Shown: one piece after another, positions 44,341 through 55,045 of the stretch
Position numbering within the stretch: the stretch's first letter is position 1
Layout of the letters: each line of letters opens with the position of its first letter
Source: AP-15 sp963787425
GTDB taxonomy: Bacteria > Pseudomonadota > Alphaproteobacteria > ATCC43930 > CGMCC-115725
Reading direction: 5' to 3'
Length of the DNA: 64,000 bases
NCBI GenBank assembly: GCA_963787425.1
Contig: CAWBCV010000015.1
Coordinates: forward strand, 1-64,000
Program-made: the position numbers and the translations under genes
Notes under the pieces: generated by a model
Told to the model about the DNA's origin: nothing
Databases searched by the model: none
Seen by the model: only the letters and a program-made list of their open reading frames with translations

Positions 44341-47238
44341 ATGACGCTGGCTCGCCGCCTGCGTGACTATTTCTCGCCGCGCGAGGTGATCGATACTTCG
44401 CCTCGGATCTCGGACGAAGTGAAGTGTACGACCTGTTACATGTGCGCCTGCCGCTGCGGGATCAAAGTACATCTCAAGGACGGGGCGATCCGCTACATCG
44501 AGGGCAACCGGGATCATCCCGTCAACCGAGGCGTGATTTGCGGCAAAGGCGCGTCCGGCATCATGCAGCAAGCCTCGCCGGCGAAGCTCCAAAAGCCCCT
44601 CCGGCGGGTCGGCGAGCGCGGCTCCGGCGAGTTCCGCGAGATCGAATGGGAGGAAGCGATCGCGACGGCGGTAGAGTGGCTGTCATCGGTCCGCGCCACG
44701 GACCCGAAGAAGCTCGCCTTTTTCACCGGTCGCGATCAGAGCCAATCGCTGACGGGATATTGGGCGGCGCAATTCGGCACACCGAACTTCGCCGCGCATG
44801 GCGGCTTCTGCTCGGTCAACATGGCGGCTGCCGGTATGTACACGCTGGGCGGCAGCTTCTGGGAGTTCGGCGAGCCGGATTGGGCGCGCACCCGGTTCTT
44901 CATGATGTTCGGCGTCGCCGAAGACCATGATTCGAACCCGATCAAGATCGCGTTGTCGGGTCTGCGCCGGCGCGGCGCGAAATTTGTCTCGGTAAACCCG
45001 GTGCGTACAGGCTATTCGGCAATTGCCGATGAATGGATCGGCATCAGGCCCGGCACCGACGGTCTCTTCGTGCTCTCGCTGATCCACGAATTGCTGAAGG
45101 CCGACCGGATCGATGTCGAGTATCTGGGCCGCTATACCAACGCCGGCTGGCTGGTGATCCAGGCTCCGGGTGCAGCCGATGACGGTCTCTTCGCCCGCAA
45201 TGAGGCCGGTGAGCCGCTCGTCCTCGAACCATCGGAAGCGCTCGCCAGCGGCATGACCGCGGGAACCACCGCCCGCCTCGTCGGCGAGGCAGCGCTCCCG
45301 GATGGCCGGCGCGCCGTCCCGGTCTTCCAGCTGGTGGCCGAGCGCTACCTAGATCCTTGTTATGCGCCCGAAGCCGTCGCTGAGACCTGCGGCGTTCCGG
45401 TTGGCACTATTCGCCGCCTGGCTGGCGAGATGGCCCACGCCGCGTTCGAGGAGGAAATCGAGCTCGCCGTGCCGTGGACCGACTGGGCCGGGCGGCGGCA
45501 CGAAACGATGCGCGGCCGACCGGTCTCGCTGCATGCAATGCGCGGGATCTCCGCCCACTCGAATGGGTTCCACACCTGTCGCGCACTGCATCTGCTGCAA
45601 ATGCTCCTCGGCACGATCGACGTGCCCGGCGGCTGGCGCTACAAGTCGCCGCATCCAAAACCGGCTCCGCCCGGCCCGAAGCCGGCCGGCCGGCCGGAAC
45701 AGGTCGCGCCGGGTAAGCCGCTACCGGGGATCCCGCTCGGTTACCCGCTGTCACCCGAAGACCTGATCCTCGACGCCGAGGGGCGACCCTTCCGCATCGA
45801 CAAGGCGTTCTCCTGGGACGCCCCGATCGCCGCGCACGGCATGATGCACATGGTCATCCAAAACGCGTGGAAGGGCGACCCGTACCGGATCGACACACTC
45901 TTCATGTATATGACCAACATGGCCTGGAACTCGGCGATGAATACCGCCGAGACGATGCGGATGCTGGCCGACAAGGATCCGGCGGCCGGAGAATACCGCA
46001 TCCCGCGGATCATCTATTCCGATGCCTATTACTCCGAGACGGTCGCCTACGCTGACCTCGTGCTGCCCGATACGACGTATCTCGAACGCTGGGACTGCAT
46101 ATCCTTGCTCGACCGGCCGATCGGCGGCGTCGAAGGGCCGGCCGACGCGATCCGCCAGCCGGTCCTCGCGCCGGATCGCGATGTCCGCCCGTTTCAGGAC
46201 GTCTTGATCGAGATCGGCGCGCGACTCGGGCTGCCGGGTTTCGTGACGCCGGAGGGCGCGCCGCGTTATCCCGGCGGCTATCCCGACTACATCGTCAACC
46301 ACGAGCGGCGTCCGGGTGTCGGGCCGCTCGCCGGCTGGCGCGGCGCCGAGGGCGAGAATGCGGGACGCGGTGCACCGAACCCGCAGCAGCTCGAGCGTTA
46401 TGTCGCGAACGGCTGCTTCTGGAAAGACGAGCTGCCCGAGGATCAGCTCTATTTCAAGCACGCCAACAAGGCCTACCTCGAAACCGCCGTCACGATGGGA
46501 TTGATCGATCGGCCGGAGCCCGTCGTGCTGCAGCTTTATGTCGAGCCCCTGCAGCGGTTTCGCCTGGCCGCCCAGGGTCACGGCAACGTAGTGCCGCCAG
46601 AAACGCACCGGGATCGGATCGCGACTTATTTCGACCCGCTGCCCTTCTGGTACATGCCGTTCGAGGAGGCCCGGATCGATCGGTCCGCCTTCCCGCTGCA
46701 CGCGCTGACCCAGCGGCCGATGCAGATGTACCATTCGTGGCACTCGCAAAACGCATGGCTCCGTCAAATCCTCGGCAACAACCGGCTGTTCGTTAACCGG
46801 GCGGCCGGGCGCGCCCTTGGTCTCGCCGAGGAGGACTGGGTTTGGCTCTCCAGCCATCACGGCCGGATCCGCGTCCCGACCAAGCTGATGGATGGGGTCA
46901 ACCCCGATACGGTGTGGACCTGGAACGCCATCGGCAAGCGCAGCGGCGCGTGGAACCTCGCTCCCGACTCGCCCGAATTCCGCAAGGGTTTTCTGCTAAA
47001 CCATCTGATTTCCGAGCTGCTGCCGCCGGACGGCGGCTATTCCCATTCCAATGCCGATCCGATCACCGGCCAAGCCGCGTGGTACGATCTGCGGGTGCGG
47101 ATCGACCGCGTCCTGCAGGGAGAAGCAGACATCACCGCGCCTTCGTTCAAGGTGCTCGAACACCCTCCCTCGTTTGGCCAACCCCCCGGGATACTGCGCT
47201 ACTTCGCGGGAGCCGACCGCGGGAGGCCAGCGCAATGA
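44341..47238 (+). CDS. soeA: Molybdopterin oxidoreductase catalytic subunit, SoeA-like (sulfite:quinone oxidoreductase)
   Basis: The 965-residue protein belongs to the DMSO-reductase family of Mo/W-bis-MGD enzymes. The N-terminal [4Fe-4S] site is CTTCYMCACRCG (cysteines at 29, 32, 35, 37, 39), with the further cluster cysteine in NRGVICGKGASG. There is no twin-arginine signal, so the enzyme faces the cytoplasm, as for SoeABC. Later family stretches are HAMRGISAHSNGFHTCRALH, YADLVLPDTTYLERWDCISL and HALTQRPMQMYHSWHSQNAW. It forms an operon with a four-cluster ferredoxin and a DmsC-type anchor, the SoeABC arrangement. Other cytoplasm-facing relatives (PsrA- or TtrA-like) are possible. Confidence 0.7.
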   Translation: MTLARRLRDYFSPREVIDTSPRISDEVKCTTCYMCACRCGIKVHLKDGAIRYIEGNRDHPVNRGVICGKGASGIMQQASPAKLQKPLRRVGERGSGEFREIEWEEAIATAVEWLSSVRATDPKKLAFFTGRDQSQSLTGYWAAQFGTPNFAAHGGFCSVNMAAAGMYTLGGSFWEFGEPDWARTRFFMMFGVAEDHDSNPIKIALSGLRRRGAKFVSVNPVRTGYSAIADEWIGIRPGTDGLFVLSLIHELLKADRIDVEYLGRYTNAGWLVIQAPGAADDGLFARNEAGEPLVLEPSEALASGMTAGTTARLVGEAALPDGRRAVPVFQLVAERYLDPCYAPEAVAETCGVPVGTIRRLAGEMAHAAFEEEIELAVPWTDWAGRRHETMRGRPVSLHAMRGISAHSNGFHTCRALHLLQMLLGTIDVPGGWRYKSPHPKPAPPGPKPAGRPEQVAPGKPLPGIPLGYPLSPEDLILDAEGRPFRIDKAFSWDAPIAAHGMMHMVIQNAWKGDPYRIDTLFMYMTNMAWNSAMNTAETMRMLADKDPAAGEYRIPRIIYSDAYYSETVAYADLVLPDTTYLERWDCISLLDRPIGGVEGPADAIRQPVLAPDRDVRPFQDVLIEIGARLGLPGFVTPEGAPRYPGGYPDYIVNHERRPGVGPLAGWRGAEGENAGRGAPNPQQLERYVANGCFWKDELPEDQLYFKHANKAYLETAVTMGLIDRPEPVVLQLYVEPLQRFRLAAQGHGNVVPPETHRDRIATYFDPLPFWYMPFEEARIDRSAFPLHALTQRPMQMYHSWHSQNAWLRQILGNNRLFVNRAAGRALGLAEEDWVWLSSHHGRIRVPTKLMDGVNPDTVWTWNAIGKRSGAWNLAPDSPEFRKGFLLNHLISELLPPDGGYSHSNADPITGQAAWYDLRVRIDRVLQGEADITAPSFKVLEHPPSFGQPPGILRYFAGADRGRPAQ

Positions 47239-47987
47239 CCTCGCTGCCCGAACAGCGACCGGGTCAGAAGAAGCTAGGGCTCGTCATCGATCTCGACATC
47301 TGCGTCGGCTGTCACGCCTGCGCGACGGCTTGCAAGGAGTGGAATGCGAGCGGCCACATGGGGCCGCTGCCCGATTTCAATCCCTATGGCGACGGCGCCT
47401 GGGGCGTGTGGTTCAACCGCATCCATTCCTTCGAGGAAGGCGAAGGCGACGGCGCGCGCACCATCCATTTCCCTAAATCCTGTCTGCATTGCGAGGAACC
47501 GGCCTGCGTCACCGTGTGCCCGACCGGGGCATCTTACAAGCGCGCCGAGGACGGTATCGTGTTGGTAAACGAGTCGATCTGCATCGGTTGCAAGCTGTGT
47601 TCCTGGGCATGTCCCTACGGCGCACGCGAGTTCGACGCCGACGAGGGCGTCATGAAGAAATGCACCTTGTGCATCGACCGGATCTACAACGAGAACCTCG
47701 TGCCCGAGGATCGCAAGCCGGCCTGCGTGATGGTCTGTCCGGTCAATGCCCGGCACTTCGGCGATTTGGGCGACCCCCACTCAGAGGTTTCCGAAATGGC
47801 TGCGCGCCGATCGGGCGGCGATCTGATGCCCGAGCTCGGCTACAAACCGGTGAATAAGTATCTGCCTCCGAGAGCGACCCGCATGATGCCCGCCCGGCCG
47901 ACTGCCGGCGCGGCTGTGCCGCCGATTGATCCGCTCCCCGCTGGTGATCGCCTGCTGCGCTGGGTCGACCGGCTTCTGTCCCGCTGA
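47235..47987 (+). CDS. soeB: Four-cluster iron-sulfur electron-transfer subunit, SoeB-like
   Basis: The 250-residue protein has four cysteine groups for four [4Fe-4S] clusters: CVGCHACATACKEWN, CLHCEEPACVTVCPTG, CIGCKLCSWACPYGA and CTLCIDRIYN with PACVMVCPVNARHFGD. This is the DmsB/PsrB/SoeB type and carries electrons from the molybdenum subunit to the membrane anchor. ATG 47235 overlaps the soeA stop as ATGA. The C-terminal ~60 residues are a proline-rich extension. The start matches the conserved KKLGLVIDLDICVGCHAC beginning. Confidence 0.85.
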   Translation: MTSLPEQRPGQKKLGLVIDLDICVGCHACATACKEWNASGHMGPLPDFNPYGDGAWGVWFNRIHSFEEGEGDGARTIHFPKSCLHCEEPACVTVCPTGASYKRAEDGIVLVNESICIGCKLCSWACPYGAREFDADEGVMKKCTLCIDRIYNENLVPEDRKPACVMVCPVNARHFGDLGDPHSEVSEMAARRSGGDLMPELGYKPVNKYLPPRATRMMPARPTAGAAVPPIDPLPAGDRLLRWVDRLLSR

Positions 47988-48011
47988 CCGGGGCGATGTT
48001 CGAGGACGGGC

Positions 48012-48959
48012 ATGCATCCCGCGCTGTCGATTGTGTTCTTCACTACGGCTTCGGGTGCCGGCTTTTCTCTGTTTCTGCTGCTCGGGCTCGGCGCACCGCT
48101 CGCTCTGTTGCCATCCAGCAGCGGTTTCGGCTTTGCCGCGCTCGCGCTCGCGGCCCTGCTTGCCGCAGGCGGGCTCGCCTCTTCGGCGTTTCACCTCGGC
48201 CGGCCCGAACGGGCCTGGCGCGCCTTCTCGCAATGGCGGTCATCCTGGCTGTCGCGCGAGGGTGTTTTTTCCGTCCTGACGTTCTTCCCGGCTGCGGTGT
48301 TTGGGATCGGCTGGGTGTTCTTTGGGGCCAGGTCGGGACTGGTTGGTCTTTGCGGGATCCTCGCCGCAGCCCTCGCGGCCGCGACGATCTATTGCACCGG
48401 CATGATCTACGCATCGCTGAGGCCGATCCATCAATGGCACAACCCATGGGTCGTGCCGAACTATTTTGCCCTCGGCCTGATGAGCGCCTTGCTTATCCTG
48501 GATTTTCTCGTCCGGCTGTGGGAGCCGCGCGCGCCGGATGTGGCGGTCGCGACCGCAATCCTGGTGATTGTCGCATGGTGGTTGAAGGAAGGATATTGGC
48601 GATCGATCGATACGACCTCGGCGCACAGCACGGTAGCCAGCGCAACCTTGCTCGGCAGTCGCGGCAAGGTGCGCATGCTCGAGCCGCCGCACACCGAGGA
48701 GAATTATCTGTTGAAGGAGATGGGCTTTGCGATCGCGCGCAAGCACCGCATCCGGCTGCGCCGCATCGTGCGGCTCTTCGCGTTCGCGCTGCCCGCCTTT
48801 CTGACGTTGCTCGCGCTGTTGGTCGGCGGCGTGATCGGGGGGGTCGCGGCAGGTCTCGCCGTCGCCGTCGCGGCCTTGGGGCTCGTCGCCGAGCGGTGGC
48901 TGTTCTTTGCCGAAGCCAAGCACACTGTGATGCTTTACTATGGCGCCGAGGCGGTTTGA
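48012..48959 (+). CDS. soeC: DmsC-type membrane anchor subunit, SoeC-like
   Basis: The 315-residue protein has about eight membrane helices and is of the DmsC class (not NrfD). It starts MHPALSIVFFTTASGAGFSL. Conserved parts are SSAFHLGRPERAWRAFSQWR, SSWLSREGVF and TGMIYASLRPIHQWHNPWVV, and the second half contains LKEMGFAIARKHRIRLRRIV. It anchors the SoeAB subunits to the inner membrane and passes electrons to quinone. A 24-base gap follows soeB. The rrn promoter begins about 50 bases downstream. Confidence 0.85.
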   Translation: MHPALSIVFFTTASGAGFSLFLLLGLGAPLALLPSSSGFGFAALALAALLAAGGLASSAFHLGRPERAWRAFSQWRSSWLSREGVFSVLTFFPAAVFGIGWVFFGARSGLVGLCGILAAALAAATIYCTGMIYASLRPIHQWHNPWVVPNYFALGLMSALLILDFLVRLWEPRAPDVAVATAILVIVAWWLKEGYWRSIDTTSAHSTVASATLLGSRGKVRMLEPPHTEENYLLKEMGFAIARKHRIRLRRIVRLFAFALPAFLTLLALLVGGVIGGVAAGLAVAVAALGLVAERWLFFAEAKHTVMLYYGAEAV

Positions 48960-49012
48960 GACGGTCGAGGCATCAGGGTTAAATTTTTATTATCGGCATC
49001 GCGGATTGAGTG

Positions 49013-49041
49013 TTGACGCGGGTGACGCTGGGGCTTATAAG
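49013..49041 (+). promoter_or_regulatory. rrn promoter (-35 and -10)
   Basis: TTGACG (49013-49018) and TATAAG (49036-49041) are separated by 17 bases, an almost ideal housekeeping promoter. An AT-rich block (AAATTTTTATTAT near 48981) upstream could act as an UP element. The 16S start lies about 160 bases downstream, with a leader between. The base composition right after -10 is GC-rich, consistent with growth-rate or stringent control. Confidence 0.8.
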
Positions 49042-49203
49042 CGCGGCCCCTCCTGGGGAGCCCCGGTTTGGGGGATTGTTGTTTGAGATTGTGGAGAAGA
49101 GGGAAGGGATGCGCGGACGGCGGCCGAGGGTCGCCATCTGTTCGCATCGATGCGAACGTTTGGAGGCCCTGGTTTGGGTCTACCTTTGAGTAGATCCGGG
49201 ATG

Positions 49204-50736
<1,533 letters not shown>

Positions 50737-50742
50737 GGATTT

Positions 50743-50862
50743 CCAGAGGTCAGAGATCGCAGGTCAGAGATCAGAAATGGTGTCTGGCCGATCCCTCCTC
50801 CGGTTTCCACAAACGTCAGAGGCGGCAGATCTGATCTCTGTGTTCTGATCTCCGATCTCTGG
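50743..50862 (+). repeat. Heptamer-array palindrome in the 16S-tRNA spacer
   Basis: Two 33-base arms (50743-50775 and 50830-50862) are imperfect inverted copies. Each arm is a run of 7-base units, CAGAGGT, CAGAGAT, CGCAGGT, CAGAGAT, CAGAAAT, with matching ATCTCTG-type units in the second arm. The 54-base loop is unrelated. The same unit builds the other three palindromes in this rrn operon. Confidence 0.85.
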
Positions 50863-50944
50863 CAAGAGGCCGCCGTCTGCGCATCCCTTCTCCCGAGCGT
50901 CGGCGAGCGCTCGCTCTGCTGGTGCGACCCGTTGGGGCAACGCC

Positions 50945-51021
50945 GGGCTAGTAGCTCAGCTGGTTAGAGCGCGCGCTTGATAAGCGTGAGGTCGGAGGTT
51001 CAAATCCTCCCTGGCCCACCA
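50945..51021 (+). tRNA. ileT: tRNA-Ile (anticodon GAT)
   Basis: A 77-base tRNA with CCA encoded (51019-51021). The acceptor stem GGGCTAG pairs with CTGGCCC, the D-arm is TAGCTCAGCTGGTTAGAGC, the anticodon loop is TTGATAA and the T-loop is TTCAAAT. It lies in the standard place in the rrn spacer. Confidence 0.97.
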
Positions 51022-51024
51022 GTG

Positions 51025-51090
51025 CCAGAGATCAGAGGTCAGAAGTCAGAAAACAGATCTGACTTCTGTATTCTGATCTCTGACCTCTGG
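51025..51090 (+). repeat. Heptamer-array palindrome between tRNA-Ile and tRNA-Ala
   Basis: The 72-base gap between the two tRNAs is almost wholly one hairpin. The left arm is CCAGAGAT then CAGAGGT, CAGAAGT, CAGAAAA; the right arm ends in ATTCTGATCTCTGACC and TCTGG. The stem can also pair internally as CAGAAGTCAG/CTGACTTCTG. Same unit as in the other rrn palindromes. Confidence 0.85.
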
Positions 51091-51093
51091 TCC

Positions 51094-51169
51094 GGGGGTG
51101 TAGCTCAGCTGGGAGAGCGCCTGCTTTGCAAGCAGGAGGTCATCGGTTCGAACCCGTTCACCTCCACCA
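51094..51169 (+). tRNA. alaT: tRNA-Ala (anticodon TGC)
   Basis: A 76-base tRNA with CCA encoded (51167-51169). The acceptor GGGGGTG pairs with CACCTCC, the anticodon loop is TTTGCAA, and the T-loop is TTCGAAC. Normal rrn position. Confidence 0.97.
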
Positions 51170-51480
51170 TCCGTTCACCAATCCGGCGTTTGGAGAAGAT
51201 CTAAGAGATCGCGGTCCAGGGCCACCCGGCCCGCGCGCGTTGTTTGAAGGGTGAAGAGAGAGTTGTCATGTGACCGAGGCGGATAGGCTCGGCGCAGCGG
51301 AAGCTGTGCGCCTATCCGAAGAAGTGTCTTCATGTGAGGCCGCCATATGCATGGGCCCCCGCTCCCCTGCTTTCGCAGGGACAAGTTTCGCGAGGGCCTG
51401 CACCCCGCTGACGCGGGGAGGAAGGGTTTTGCCCCTGTGCGCGGCGGTTTTGTGCGGCGTTTCCTTGCGGGAACGCCGGG
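51170..51480 (+). other. tRNA-Ala to 23S spacer (processing region)
   Basis: A 311-base spacer without a gene. It holds several GC-rich stems, including the REP-like CCCCTGCTTTCGCAGGG core near 51363-51379 and CCCCGCTGACGCGGGG near 51405, and probably the 5' strand of the 23S processing stem. Open frames here are artefacts. Confidence 0.6.
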
Positions 51481-52010
51481 GATCAAGCGCAAGTAAGGGC
51501 ATCTGGTGGATGCCTTGGCACTGAGAGGCGATGAAGGACGTGGCACGCTGCGAAAAGCCCGGGGGAGATGCGAGCGATCGGTGATCCCGGGATCTCCGAA
51601 TGGGGCAACCCACCCGGTAACGGGTATCCTCGTCTGAATTCATAGGACGCGGAGGCAAACCCGGCGAACTGAAACATCTCAGTAGCCGGAGGAACAGACA
51701 TCAACCGAGATTCCGCAAGTAGTGGCGAGCGAACGCGGAACAGGCCAGTGGCATTGGTTTTTGGTACCGGAAGCGCCTGGAAAGGCGGGCCGCAGCGGGT
51801 GACAGCCCCGTACGGGAAACCGGAACCGGTGTCCTCGAGTAAGGCGGGACACGTGCAATCCTGTCTGAACATGGGGGGACCACCCTCCAAGCCTAAATAC
51901 TCCTCAGTGACCGATAGTGCACCAGTACCGTGAGGGAAAGGTGAAAAGCACCCCGACGAGGGGAGTGAAATAGTTCCTGAAACCGGATGCCTACAAGCAG
52001 TCGGAGGGTT

Positions 52011-52074
52011 CAGATGACAGAAATCAGAGAATAGAGGTCAGATCTGATCTCTGTTTTCTGATCTCTGTCATCTG
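52011..52074 (+). repeat. 23S intervening sequence 1 (helix 25), nearly loopless palindrome
   Basis: A 64-base palindrome beginning CAGATGACAGAAATCAGAG and ending TCTGTCATCTG, with two 32-base arms and almost no loop. Its arms follow the same CAGANNN heptamer pattern. The flanks CAAGCAGTCGGAGGG and TGACGGCGTACC are normal 23S sequence, so this is an insertion in the helix 25 loop, a site known for intervening sequences in other bacteria. Confidence 0.88.
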
Positions 52075-52594
52075 CCTGACGGCGTACCTTTTGTATAATG
52101 GGTCAGCGAGTTGGTCTTGGCAGCAAGCTTAAGCCGCTAGGCGTAGGCGCAGCGAAAGCAAGTCCGAAACGGGCGCCGGCCCCAGCGATGGGGCCAAACA
52201 GTTGCCGGGATCAGACCCGAAACCGGGTGATCTAGCCATGGGCAGGTTGAAGGTGCGGTAACACGCACTGGAGGACCGAACCCACTACTGTTGCAAAAGT
52301 AGGGGATGACTTGTGGCTAGGGGTGAAAGGCCAATCAAACCCGGAAATAGCTGGTTCTCCGCGAAATCTATTGAGGTAGAGCGTCGGGCGCTCACCGCCG
52401 GGGGTAGAGCACTGGATGGGCTAGGGGGGCGCGAGCCTTACCAAACCTAACCAAACTCCGAATACCGGCGAGTGGAGCCCGGCAGCCAGACGGCGGGTGC
52501 TAAGGTCCGTCGTCGAGAGGGAAACAGCCCAGACCGCCAGCTAAGGTCCCCCAGTCGTGGCTAAGTGGGAAAGGATGTAGGACGGCCAAGACAA

Positions 52595-52652
<58 letters not shown>

Positions 52653-52712
52653 TATCAGCTGTCCCGCGCCGAAAATGTAACGGGGCTCAAGCCACGCACC
52701 GAAGCTGCGGGT

Positions 52713-53159
52713 GTTCAGAAGACAGAGATCAGAGATCAGACTACAGATGGAAAGAAATCAGAGGAGCGAGTGGGCTCGCGGGTTCGAGGATCTCGAAGTG
52801 TTTCGGCGGGCCTATCGGGTGTCGCTGGAGGTGCATTGGGCAAGTCTCGAATTTCCGACAATCGAGCAGCGGGCGCTGGCCGATCAGGTTCGGCGAGCAT
52901 CCAAATCGATTTGCGCCAATCTGGCCGAAGGTTTTGGTCGGCAGCTCGTCTCGAAACCGGAGTTTCGCCGGTTCGTGATGATGGCGTTGGGCTCGGCCGA
53001 TGAGATGCAAGTGTGGACGATCTGTTGCCGGGATCTCGGCTATATCGAGGAGAGAACGGCGGATCGCTGGCGGGGCGAATATCGGGAAATCGCCCGTATG
53101 CTCACCGGCCTGCATCGCAGCAGTTCTGATCTCTGACCTCTGATCTCTGTCTTCTGAAC
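52713..53159 (+). mobile_element. 23S intervening sequence 2 (helix 45) with an internal gene
   Basis: The arms are GTTCAGAAGACAGAG and ATCAGAGATCAGA on the left (52713-52740) and the inverse GATCTCTGTCTTCTGAAC on the right (ending 53159). The right arm has one more heptamer. Between them is a complete four-helix-bundle gene. The 23S resumes as GCGGTAGCGGAGCGTTCCGT. This is the helix 45 site also used by intervening sequences in Salmonella and others. Transcribed stem arms would be cut by RNase III. Confidence 0.88.
52747..53136 (+). CDS. Four-helix-bundle protein encoded in the 23S intervening sequence (S23 family)
   Basis: The 129-residue protein matches the 23S rRNA-associated S23/four-helix-bundle family: FEDLEVFRRAYRVSLEVH at the start, EQRALADQVRRASKSICANL with the conserved R-R-A-x-x-S-I-x-x-N pattern, AEGFGR, then FRRFVMMALGSADEMQVW and REIARMLTGLHRSS. 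ATG 52747 was chosen because it follows the left arm; the frame is open to 52711. The last residues (SSSDL) and the stop codon are encoded by the right palindrome arm. Function is unknown: members may bind nucleic acid or simply spread with the insertion. Confidence 0.88.
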   Translation: MERNQRSEWARGFEDLEVFRRAYRVSLEVHWASLEFPTIEQRALADQVRRASKSICANLAEGFGRQLVSKPEFRRFVMMALGSADEMQVWTICCRDLGYIEERTADRWRGEYREIARMLTGLHRSSSDL

Positions 53160-53737
53160 GCGGTAGCGGAGCGTTCCGTAAGCCGGCGAAGCGGGCGCGC
53201 GAGCGTCCGTGGAGGTATCGGAAGTGCGAATGCTGACATGAGTAGCGATAAACAGCGTGAGAAACGCTGTCGCCGAAAGTCCAAGGGTTCCTGCGCAAGG
53301 TTAATCCGCGCAGGGTTAGCCGGGCCCCTAAGGCGAGGGCGAGAGCCGTAGCCGATGGGAAGGAGGTTAATATTCCTCCGCCTGCCGGAATGTGACGAAG
53401 GCCGAAAGTCGTTCGCCCTTATTGGATTGGGCGGGCGGCCTGGGACTTCCGGGAAACAGCACCGGCATAAAGACCGTACCCGAAACCGACACAGGTGGAC
53501 TGGTAGAGCATACCTAGGCGCTTGAGAGAACGGTGTTGAAGGAACTCGGCAAAATGCCCCCGTAACTTCGGGAGAAGGGGGCCCCGTCCTGGCGCAAGCC
53601 GGGATGGGGGGCACAGACCAGGGGGTGGCGACTGTTTACTAAAAACACAGGGCTCTGCGAAGTCATCCAGACGACGTATAGGGTCTGACGCCTGCCCGGT
53701 GCCGGAAGGTTAAGAGGAGGGGTGCAAGCTCTGAATT

Positions 53738-53828
<91 letters not shown>

Positions 53829-54083
53829 CGACTTCCCCGCTGTCTCCAACACCGGCTCAGCGAAATTGAATTCTCCGTGAAGATGCGGAGTTCCCGCGGT
53901 CAGACGGAAAGACCCCGTGCACCTTTACTACAGCTTTGCAGTGGTGTTAGGGAAGGTATGTGTAGGATAGGCGGGAGCCGACGAAGCCCTGGCGCCAGTT
54001 GGGGTGGAGGCACCCTTGAAATACCGCCCTTATCTTCTCTGGCATCTAACCGCGGCCCGTCATCCGGGTCCGGGACCCTGCAT

Positions 54084-54114
<31 letters not shown>

Positions 54115-54254
54115 CAAAGAGTAACGGAGGCGCGCGATGGTGGGCTCAGGCTGGTCGGAAATCAGCTGTGGAGTGCAATGGCACAAGCCCGCCTGACTGC
54201 GAGAGCGACAGCTCGAGCAGAGACGAAAGTCGGCCATAGTGATCCGGTGGTCCC

Positions 54255-54307
<53 letters not shown>

Positions 54308-54339
54308 AATGACGCCCAAGAGTCCATATCGACGGCGTC

Positions 54340-54379
<40 letters not shown>

Positions 54380-54380
54380 G

Positions 54381-54424
<44 letters not shown>

Positions 54425-54890
54425 TGAGCTGGGTTTAGAACGTCGTGAGACAGTTCGGTCCCTATCTGCCGTGGGTGTTCGAGACTTGCGAGGCGCTCTC
54501 CCCAGTACGAGAGGACCGGGAGGGACGCACCTCTGGTGTACCGGTTGTGGCGCCAGCCGCACCGCCGGGTAGCTAAGTGCGGACGGGATAACCGCTGAAC
54601 GCATCTAAGCGGGAAACCCTCCTCAAAACCAGGTCTCGCCAAGAGCCGTGGAAGACCACCACGTCGATAGGCCGGAGGTGGAAGCGGGGCAACCCGCGCA
54701 GCTGACCGGTACTAATCGCTCGATTGGCGCTTGAACCCGGCGCAAGCCTGCTTGCGCCGCGGCGGAACCTCGTTCCGCCGGACAAAACCGCCCGCGTGCA
54801 GCGGCAAGACCCAACCCGCGCGCGGCCCCACCCAGACACTTTCTTCCCTGGTCACATGACAAACCCCCGCTTGCGCGGGGACGGGCTTGC

Positions 54891-55010
54891 CGGCCTGGTG
54901 GCCATAGCGAGGGGCCAAACACCCGATCCCATCCCGAACTCGGCCGTGAAAACCCTCAGCGCCGATGGTACTGCACCTCAAGGTGCGGAAGAGTAGGTCG
55001 CCGCCAGGCC
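54891..55010 (+). rRNA. rrf: 5S ribosomal RNA
   Basis: The gene starts near GGCCTGGTGGCCATAGCG and ends at GTCGCCGCCAGGCC, with matching terminal stems. The core ACCCGATCCCATCCCGAAC and GCCGATGGTACTGC are typical of 5S. It lies about 155 bases after 23S. The gap contains one REP-like CCCCGCTTGCGCGGGG core. No tRNA follows before the malic enzyme gene. Confidence 0.95.
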
Positions 55011-55045
55011 CGCATTCCCAACTCTCTCTTCATTTCCCAAACAAC

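Noticed and set aside
45751..46860. 369-codon open frame on the minus strand
   Set aside because: Antisense to soeA, a well-conserved gene. A typical shadow in high-GC sequence.
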